This document shows positions 58,423 to 64,000 of a stretch of 64,000 nt of DNA, piece by piece. Within the stretch, counting starts at the first letter, position 1. Each line of letters starts with the position of its first letter. This DNA is from Ruegeria arenilitoris. Lineage in GTDB: Bacteria; Pseudomonadota; Alphaproteobacteria; Rhodobacterales; Rhodobacteraceae. The translations under genes were made by a program, and so were the position numbers. The notes beneath the pieces are model-generated. The model ran no database searches, was not told the DNA's origin, and saw only the letters and a list, made by a program, of their open reading frames with translations. The stretch covers positions 26,348 through 90,347 of the forward strand of contig NZ_WPZO01000015.1 of NCBI RefSeq assembly GCF_013031355.1, in the 5' to 3' direction.

Positions 58423-59676
58423 ATGTTCAAGACGTCGCTGGCCGAGGCCGACCCGAAGATCGCTGCATCGATTGCGCGCGAAGGCACACGTCAGGCCGAA
58501 CAGATCGAGTTGATCGCATCCGAAAACATCGTCTCTCAGGCCGTGATCGAGGCGCAGGGTTCGGTGCTGACCAACAAGTATGCCGAAGGTTATCCCGGCC
58601 GCCGCTACTATGGCGGGTGCGAATATGTGGATGAGGTCGAAGTCGAAGCGATCGAGCGGCTGAAGCAGCTGTTCGGCTGTGAATACGCCAACGTGCAGCC
58701 GCATTCGGGCGCGCAGGCAAACGGCGCGGTAAAGCTGGCGCTGCTCAGCCCCGGCGACACGATCCTTGGCATGTCACTGGATGCTGGCGGTCACCTGACC
58801 CACGGCGCAAAGCCCGCGCAATCCGGCAAGTGGTTCCGCCCGGTTCAATACGGTCTGACCGAGGCCGGTCTGATCGACTACGATCAAGTTGAGGCGCTGG
58901 CCAAAGCCGAAAAGCCCAAGATGATCATTGCCGGCGCATCGGCCTATTCGCAAGAGATCGACTTTGCCCGCTTCCGTGCCATTGCTGATGAAGTTGGCGC
59001 CTGGTTGCTGGCCGACATGGCCCATATCGCCGGGCTGGTTGCCACCGGCCTGCACCCCTCGCCCATCGGTCACGCACATGTGGTCACTTCGACCACCCAC
59101 AAGACCCTGCGCGGACCGCGCGGCGGCATCATCCTGACCAATGACGAGGCGCTGGCCAAAAAGATCAACTCGGCCGTGTTCCCCGGCCTGCAAGGTGGCC
59201 CGCTGATGCACGTGATCGCAGGCAAGGCTGTGGCCTTTGGCGAAGCGTTGAAGCCCGAGTTCAAAGACTACATGCAGCGCGTGGTCGACAGTGCGGCGGC
59301 TCTGGCCAATGTCATGATGGCGCGCGGTTGTGACATCGTATCCGGCGGAACCGAGAACCACCTGATGCTGGTCGACCTTCGCCCCATCGGCGTGACTGGC
59401 AAGGACGCCGAAGCCGCGCTGGAGCGGGCTGGATTCACCTGCAACAAGAACAGCGTACCCGGCGACCCGGAAAAACCCACTATCACCAGCGGCATCCGCC
59501 TGGGCACCGCCGCCGGGTGCAGCCGTGGCTTTGGCCCCGAGGAGTTCAAGCAGATCGGCCACCTGATCGGTGACGTTCTGGATGCGCTGGCGCAGTCGCC
59601 CAACGGCGATGAGGCCGTCGAAAAAGCGACCCGCGAAAAAGTCCGCGCCCTGTGCGCAAGCCACCCGATCTACTGA
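58423..59676 (+). CDS. glyA: Serine hydroxymethyltransferase
   Basis: The 417-residue protein has the SHMT pattern: [60 protein letters not shown], the PLP segment [20 protein letters not shown] and the Schiff-base lysine in [14 protein letters not shown]. It interconverts serine and glycine with methylene-THF. A purine-rich GAGGAGGAG lies before the start. It leads a run with lpd, lipA, an alanine/glycine symporter, a stress protein and gcvT, so it probably serves glycine catabolism rather than only biosynthesis. Confidence 0.95.
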   Translation: MFKTSLAEADPKIAASIAREGTRQAEQIELIASENIVSQAVIEAQGSVLTNKYAEGYPGRRYYGGCEYVDEVEVEAIERLKQLFGCEYANVQPHSGAQANGAVKLALLSPGDTILGMSLDAGGHLTHGAKPAQSGKWFRPVQYGLTEAGLIDYDQVEALAKAEKPKMIIAGASAYSQEIDFARFRAIADEVGAWLLADMAHIAGLVATGLHPSPIGHAHVVTSTTHKTLRGPRGGIILTNDEALAKKINSAVFPGLQGGPLMHVIAGKAVAFGEALKPEFKDYMQRVVDSAAALANVMMARGCDIVSGGTENHLMLVDLRPIGVTGKDAEAALERAGFTCNKNSVPGDPEKPTITSGIRLGTAAGCSRGFGPEEFKQIGHLIGDVLDALAQSPNGDEAVEKATREKVRALCASHPIY

Positions 59677-59687
59677 AAGACCAAGAA

Positions 59688-61067
59688 ATGACCTACGACC
59701 TTATTGTCATTGGCGGCGGCCCGGGCGGCTATGTTGCTGCCATCCGCGCGGCACAACTGGGGCTTAAAGTAGCCTGCGTCGAAGGACGCGGGGCACTGGG
59801 TGGAACCTGCCTGAATGTGGGGTGCATTCCCTCCAAAGCGTTGCTGACCTCCTCGGCCAAATATGCCGAACTTGCACATCTCTCCTCCCATGGCATTGCG
59901 GTCGAGGGGGCCAGCATCGACGTGCCCGCGATGATGGGCCGTAAGGACAAGATCGTCGGTGACCTGACCAAGGGCATCGCGTTCCTGTTCAAGAAAAACG
60001 GCGTGGACCTGATCGAAGGCTGGGCCAGCATTCCTGCCGCCGGTCAGGTCAAGGTGGGTGATGAGGCCTATGAGGCCAGGAACATCCTGATCGCCACCGG
60101 CTCGGAACCGACCCCTTTGAACGGGATCGAGATTGACGAGCAGGACATCCTCAGCTCGACCGGTGCGCTTGCCCTGGAAACCGTTCCCGACCATCTGGTC
60201 GTCGTCGGCGCCGGTGTGATCGGGCTGGAGCTGGGTCAGGTCTGGGCGCGTCTGGGCGCCAAGGTCACTGTTGTCGAATATCTCGACCGCGTGCTGCCCG
60301 GCATCGATGGCGAGATCGCGAAACTGGCACAGCGTGCGCTGTCGAAACGCGGGCTGAAGTTCCAGCTGGGTCGTGCGCTGAAGTCCGTCGAAAAGTCTGA
60401 CTCAGGGCTGACGCTGACTGTGGATCGGGTCGGCAAAGAAAAGGAAGAAGTGATCGAGGCCGACAAGGTTCTGATCGCCGTCGGCCGCCGCCCTGTGACA
60501 CGTGGGCTGGGACTGGAAGAATTGGGCGTTACTGTAAGTCAGCGCGGGTTCATCGAAGTCGATGGCACCTTCCAGACCTCTGTTCCGGGCGTGTATGCAA
60601 TCGGTGACTGCGTTCCCGGTCCGATGCTGGCGCACAAGGCCGAAGAGGACGGCGTGGCCTGTGTCGAGATGCTGGCAGGCCAAGCCGGTCACGTGGACTA
60701 CAACACCGTTCCGGGCGTGGTATACACCGACCCCGAAGTCGCCTCGGTCGGGTTGACCGAAGAGGCGCTGAAGGAAGCAGGCGCTGAATACTCGGTCGGA
60801 AAGTTTGCTTTCATGGCCAACTCGCGCGCCCGCTCGACCGGCGAAACCGATGGCGCGGTCAAGGTTCTGGCTGATCCAAGCGGCAAAATCCTCGGCGCGC
60901 ATATCTGCGGCGCCCATGGTGGCGATCTGATCGCCGAGCTGGTTCTGGCTATGACCAAAGGCGCCACTGTCGCCGAGGTCGCCGCCACATGTCATGCACA
61001 CCCGGCCATGGGGGAGGCGGTCAAGGAAGCCTGCCTCGACGCCATGGGCCGCGCGATCCACGCTTAA
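59688..61067 (+). CDS. lpdA: Dihydrolipoyl dehydrogenase (L protein of glycine cleavage)
   Basis: This 459-residue flavoprotein shows [20 protein letters not shown], the redox disulfide [20 protein letters not shown], the NAD motif [40 protein letters not shown] and the active-site [10 protein letters not shown]. It reoxidises lipoyl groups of the H protein or 2-oxo acid complexes. The ATG at 59688 (MTYDL) is preferred to an earlier codon in the glyA 3' end. It lies 11 nt after glyA. Confidence 0.92.
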   Translation: MTYDLIVIGGGPGGYVAAIRAAQLGLKVACVEGRGALGGTCLNVGCIPSKALLTSSAKYAELAHLSSHGIAVEGASIDVPAMMGRKDKIVGDLTKGIAFLFKKNGVDLIEGWASIPAAGQVKVGDEAYEARNILIATGSEPTPLNGIEIDEQDILSSTGALALETVPDHLVVVGAGVIGLELGQVWARLGAKVTVVEYLDRVLPGIDGEIAKLAQRALSKRGLKFQLGRALKSVEKSDSGLTLTVDRVGKEKEEVIEADKVLIAVGRRPVTRGLGLEELGVTVSQRGFIEVDGTFQTSVPGVYAIGDCVPGPMLAHKAEEDGVACVEMLAGQAGHVDYNTVPGVVYTDPEVASVGLTEEALKEAGAEYSVGKFAFMANSRARSTGETDGAVKVLADPSGKILGAHICGAHGGDLIAELVLAMTKGATVAEVAATCHAHPAMGEAVKEACLDAMGRAIHA

Positions 61068-61081
61068 AAGGGAACCGCCAG

Positions 61082-62023
61082 ATGACCATCCAGCTTCGCC
61101 CCCGCCACCCTGAAAAGGCCAAGAAAGCCGACAGTGTCATCCCGCGCAAACCCAAGTGGATTCGCCGCAAAAAGATCGAAAGCGCGGAGTATTACGAAAC
61201 CCGCCGCCTGATGCGTGACCACGATCTGGCGACGGTGTGCGAAGAGGCCGCCTGCCCCAATATCGGCGAATGCTGGTCCAAGCGTCACGCCACCATGATG
61301 ATCATGGGCGAGGTCTGCACGCGCGGCTGTTCCTTCTGCAACGTGGCGACCGGGCGACCAGACGCGCTGGATGCGTTCGAACCCGGCCGCGTTGCGGCGG
61401 CGGTCAAAAAGCTGGGTCTGCGCCATGTGGTGATCACCTCGGTTGACCGCGATGATCTGACCGATGGCGGGGCCGAGCATATCGCCCAGACCATCCGCGC
61501 CGTACGCCATCAGAACCCCGGCACCACGGTCGAAGTTCTGACCCCCGACTTTCTGGGCAAGGGCGATGCGGCAGACGTGGTCTTCGAGGCCGCCCCGGAC
61601 GTGTTCAACCACAACCTTGAAACCGTCCCGCATCTGTACCCGACAGTCCGCCCCGGCGCGCGCTATTACACCTCGCTGCGGCTTCTGGACGATGCCAAAC
61701 GCGCCAACCCCGAGATTTTCACCAAATCCGGCCTGATGGTCGGGCTTGGCGAAAGCATGAACGATGTGCGGCAGGTGATGGACGATTTGCGCGCCGCCAA
61801 TGTCGATTTCCTGACCGTCGGTCAGTACCTGCAGCCAACCCCCAAACACCACCCGATTGACCGGTTCTGGTCACCGGAAGAGTTCGCCCAACTGGAGCAG
61901 ATCGCACGCTCCAAAGGCTTTCTGCACGTGTCGGCCACACCGCTGACCCGTTCCTCGTTCCACGCGGACGAAGACTTTGCCGCCCTCAAGCAGGCCCGCC
62001 AACGGGCCATTGCCGGGGCATAA
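61082..62023 (+). CDS. lipA: Lipoyl synthase
   Basis: The 313-residue radical-SAM enzyme has both clusters: the auxiliary-cluster cysteines in [12 protein letters not shown] and the SAM-cluster motif [10 protein letters not shown], plus [20 protein letters not shown] and the C-terminal RSSFHADE with the Arg-Ser-Ser that binds the auxiliary cluster. It inserts sulfur into the octanoyl group of lipoyl domains, here probably of the H protein. The ATG at 61082 is preferred; frames upstream lie in lpd. It starts 14 nt after lpd. Confidence 0.95.
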   Translation: MTIQLRPRHPEKAKKADSVIPRKPKWIRRKKIESAEYYETRRLMRDHDLATVCEEAACPNIGECWSKRHATMMIMGEVCTRGCSFCNVATGRPDALDAFEPGRVAAAVKKLGLRHVVITSVDRDDLTDGGAEHIAQTIRAVRHQNPGTTVEVLTPDFLGKGDAADVVFEAAPDVFNHNLETVPHLYPTVRPGARYYTSLRLLDDAKRANPEIFTKSGLMVGLGESMNDVRQVMDDLRAANVDFLTVGQYLQPTPKHHPIDRFWSPEEFAQLEQIARSKGFLHVSATPLTRSSFHADEDFAALKQARQRAIAGA

Positions 62024-62047
62024 CCAAACGCAAATGGGAGGGATACC

Positions 62048-63418
62048 ATGGAAGCGTTAAATTCAATCGTAGGGGCCATTAATGGCGTCGTGTGGGGGCC
62101 GCTGATGCTGGTTCTCATTCTGGGCGTCGGCTTCTTCCTGCAGGTCGGGCTGAAATTCATGCCGATCCTGCGCATTGGCACAGGCTTCAGCCTGCTGTTC
62201 AAAGGCCGTGAAGGTCAGGGCGAAGGGCAAATCAGCCCGTTCAACGCGCTGATGACCTCGCTGTCGGCGACCATCGGTACGGGTAACATCGCCGGTGTGG
62301 CCACTGCTGTCTTCCTGGGCGGTCCGGGCGCTTTGTTCTGGATGTGGATGACCGCCCTGGTGGGCATGGCCACCAAATATGCCGAAGCTGTCTGCGCGGT
62401 GAAGTACCGTGAAAAGGACGAGCTGGGCAACTTCGTCGGCGGCCCGATGTACTACATCAAGAACGGCCTCGGCGCGAAGTGGGCCTGGCTGGGCGTCGCA
62501 TTTGCCCTGTTCGGCGGCATCGCAGCCTTCGGCATCGGCAACGGTGTTCAAGCCAACGGTGTGGCGCAGGTTCTGGAATCGAATTTCGGCGTGAACACTT
62601 CGGTCACCGGTGTTGTACTGATGGTGTTGACCGCAGCCGTGATCCTGGGTGGCATCACCCGTATCGGTGCGGTTGCCGGTAAACTGGTTCCGTTCATGGC
62701 CATCGCCTACATCATCGCGGGTCTGCTGGTCCTGATCATCAACATCGGCAACATCGGCCATGCACTGTCGCTGGTCTTTACCCATGCGTTCACCCCGTCT
62801 GCCGCCGAAGGTGGTTTCGCGGGTGCAGCCGTCTGGGCCGCCATCCGTTTCGGTGTGGCACGCGGCGTGTTCTCGAACGAAGCCGGTCTGGGCTCGGCCC
62901 CGATCGCGCACGCGGCAGCCGAAACCAAAGGTCCGGTCAACCAGGGCCTGATCGCGATGCTGGGTACGTTCATCGACACCATCATCGTCTGCTCAATCAC
63001 CGGTCTGGCGATCATCGCTTCGGGTGCGTGGACCTCGGGTGAATCCGGTGCGGCGCTGACCTCGCTGGCCTTCGCAACCTCGCTTCCGGGCGGCGGTCAC
63101 CTGATCGCAATCGCACTGTCGATCTTTGCCTTCACCACCATCCTAGGCTGGTCGTTTTATGGAGAGAAATGCGTCGAGTTCCTGCTGGGCGTCAAATCGC
63201 TGATGCCATACCGCATCCTGTGGATCATCGCGATCTACTTCGGCGCAACTGCGGATCTGGGCTTTATCTGGCTGCTGGCGGACACGCTGAACGCCATGAT
63301 GGCCATCCCGAACCTGATCGCCCTGGCACTGCTGAGCCCGATCGTCTTCAAACTGACGAAAGAGTTCTTCGCCTCGGGCGGCAAATCCGAAGAGCCTGGC
63401 GGCTCGCCTGCCGAATAA
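62048..63418 (+). CDS. Alanine/glycine:cation symporter (AGCS family)
   Basis: This 456-residue protein has the AGCS hallmarks: GVGFFLQVGLKFMPILRIGT, TSLSATIGTGNIAGVATAVF, KYAEAVCAVKYREKDELGNF, GGPMYYIKNGLG, and GVARGVFSNEAGLGSAPIAH. About 10-11 membrane segments are seen. It imports alanine or glycine with Na+. Its place after lipA and before gcvT points to glycine uptake for cleavage. GGGAGG precedes its ATG. Confidence 0.9.
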   Translation: MEALNSIVGAINGVVWGPLMLVLILGVGFFLQVGLKFMPILRIGTGFSLLFKGREGQGEGQISPFNALMTSLSATIGTGNIAGVATAVFLGGPGALFWMWMTALVGMATKYAEAVCAVKYREKDELGNFVGGPMYYIKNGLGAKWAWLGVAFALFGGIAAFGIGNGVQANGVAQVLESNFGVNTSVTGVVLMVLTAAVILGGITRIGAVAGKLVPFMAIAYIIAGLLVLIINIGNIGHALSLVFTHAFTPSAAEGGFAGAAVWAAIRFGVARGVFSNEAGLGSAPIAHAAAETKGPVNQGLIAMLGTFIDTIIVCSITGLAIIASGAWTSGESGAALTSLAFATSLPGGGHLIAIALSIFAFTTILGWSFYGEKCVEFLLGVKSLMPYRILWIIAIYFGATADLGFIWLLADTLNAMMAIPNLIALALLSPIVFKLTKEFFASGGKSEEPGGSPAE

Positions 63419-63433
63419 CCTCGGAACGAACAA

Positions 63434-63456
63434 CGGGGGGCCATCCCGGCCCCCCG
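63434..63456 (+). terminator. Hairpin between the symporter and usp genes
   Basis: CGGGGGGCC (63434-63442) pairs perfectly with GGCCCCCCG (63448-63456) around ATCCC, followed by CCTTTG. It is probably an attenuator inside the glycine operon. Confidence 0.55.
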
Positions 63457-63491
63457 CCTTTGAAACAGAATTCCATATCTCGAGGAGAGAC

Positions 63492-63917
63492 GTGATGGCC
63501 ACGAAAATCCTGCTGCCCATTGATCACACCGACGACCGCTCGTGGAAAAATGCCCTGCCAGTCGCGCTGGAACAGGCAAAGTTCTATGGCGCCGAACTGC
63601 ACGCGGTTGCCGTCATCCCCGAGATCATCCAGCTGCCGAACCTGCCCGCCAACTATGGCGCCGGTGCCAAAGAGCACGTGCGCAATGCTGTTCAGGCCAT
63701 TCTGGATCATGGCAATGCCTCCGACGTGGCAATCCACATCGAAGAAGGCAGCGTCTACCGCGAAATCCTGAAGCTTGCCTACAAGGACGGCTTCGATCTG
63801 ATCGTCATGGCATCGACCAAAGGCGATTTCCCGAATTATGAGATTGGCCCGAACCTGGCCCGTGTCGTGCGCAACGCGCATTGCACCGTCATGGTCGTTC
63901 GCGACCAGTCCCGCTGA
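63492..63917 (+). CDS. Universal stress protein (UspA family)
   Basis: The 141-residue protein has a UspA fold: ATKILLPIDHTDDRSWKNAL at the start, the HIEEGSVYREILKLAYKDGF segment, LIVMASTKGDF and RNAHCTVMVVRDQSR at the end. The ATP-binding GSxG loop is partly altered, so nucleotide binding is uncertain. GGAGAGA precedes its ATG. Its insertion between a glycine symporter and gcvT is unexplained; it may modulate transport or mark stress-linked glycine use. Confidence 0.85.
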   Translation: MMATKILLPIDHTDDRSWKNALPVALEQAKFYGAELHAVAVIPEIIQLPNLPANYGAGAKEHVRNAVQAILDHGNASDVAIHIEEGSVYREILKLAYKDGFDLIVMASTKGDFPNYEIGPNLARVVRNAHCTVMVVRDQSR

Positions 63918-63933
63918 TTGAAAGGTTAGAACG

Positions 63934-64000
63934 ATGACCACACCGAAGCGCACGCCATTGCACTCATTGCATGTTGAGTTGGGCGGTAAGATGGTTGATT
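63934..64000 (+). CDS. gcvT: Glycine cleavage system T protein (aminomethyltransferase), 5' end
   Basis: The reading frame from ATG 63934 runs to the window edge and translates as MTTPKRTPLHSLHVELGGKM then VD, which is the N-terminal signature of GcvT (TPLHxLHxxLGGKMVDFAGY). AAAGG lies about 10 nt upstream. With glyA, lpd and lipA already present, gcvH and gcvP are expected beyond the edge. Confidence 0.85.
   Translation, partial: MTTPKRTPLHSLHVELGGKMVD

Overview
The window looks like a chromosomal segment of a marine alphaproteobacterium of the Rhodobacterales (Roseobacter group). This is an inference from the GC-rich coding style and from a gene complement typical of that group: TRAP, TAXI and TctABC carboxylate uptake systems, a homoprotocatechuate (hpa) operon, a fumarylacetoacetate branch, methylated-amine enzymes, and a glyA-lpd-lipA-symporter-usp-gcvT run. 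No rRNA, tRNA, CRISPR array, prophage or intact insertion sequence was recognised.

Layout. 1-3.7 kb: a decayed edge with a MaoC-type dehydratase stub, an IS6-family transposase remnant, an intact acyl-CoA dehydrogenase of the 3-sulfinopropanoyl-CoA desulfinase type with a divergent LysR regulator, then epimerase and cyclase fragments. 3.7-7.5 kb: a TAXI solute-binding protein, a class IV aminotransferase and a ProC-like reductase, divergent from a GntR regulator, with twin TTGTCGACAA palindromes between. 8.0-11.6 kb: a TetR-controlled Rieske oxygenase/reductase operon. 11.8-21.1 kb: the hpa operon (hpaF, hpaE, two hpaD-type dioxygenases, gabD, an FAH-family gene, hpaH, an hpaI-DUF2218 fusion, a metallophosphatase) with divergent hpaR; together these would take homoprotocatechuate to pyruvate and succinate. 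21.1-31.4 kb: an IclR-controlled cluster with a TctCBA transporter, aldehyde dehydrogenase, a phospho-lyase-type PLP enzyme, an APH-type kinase, a second aminotransferase and a Tm-1-like protein. 31.5-40.8 kb: a MarR-controlled aromatic-acid operon (MBL-fold protein, flavin hydroxylase, DUF2783, TRAP transporter, VOC protein, maiA, fahA).

41.0-45.8 kb: an RNA-repair island read leftward, holding a T4-Rnl-like RNA ligase, an HD-plus-P-loop end-healing candidate, RtcB2-type ligase, release factor H, and a broken BCS1-type AAA ATPase. This is the most unusual system in the window.

46.0-64.0 kb: amino-acid, betaine and one-carbon metabolism. It includes a DadA-like dehydrogenase, an Ldh2-family reductase, an MttB-family methyltransferase paired with a dimethylglycine-dehydrogenase-like flavoprotein, LysR and TetR regulators, two enolase-superfamily enzymes flanking a quinone-oxidoreductase-type protein, an XRE-cupin regulator, and the glycine operon glyA-lpd-lipA-agcS-usp-gcvT, which runs off the right edge. 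Demethylation would feed methylene-THF and glycine to SHMT and the glycine cleavage system.

All functional calls rest on reading motifs and recalled family features; no database search was run.
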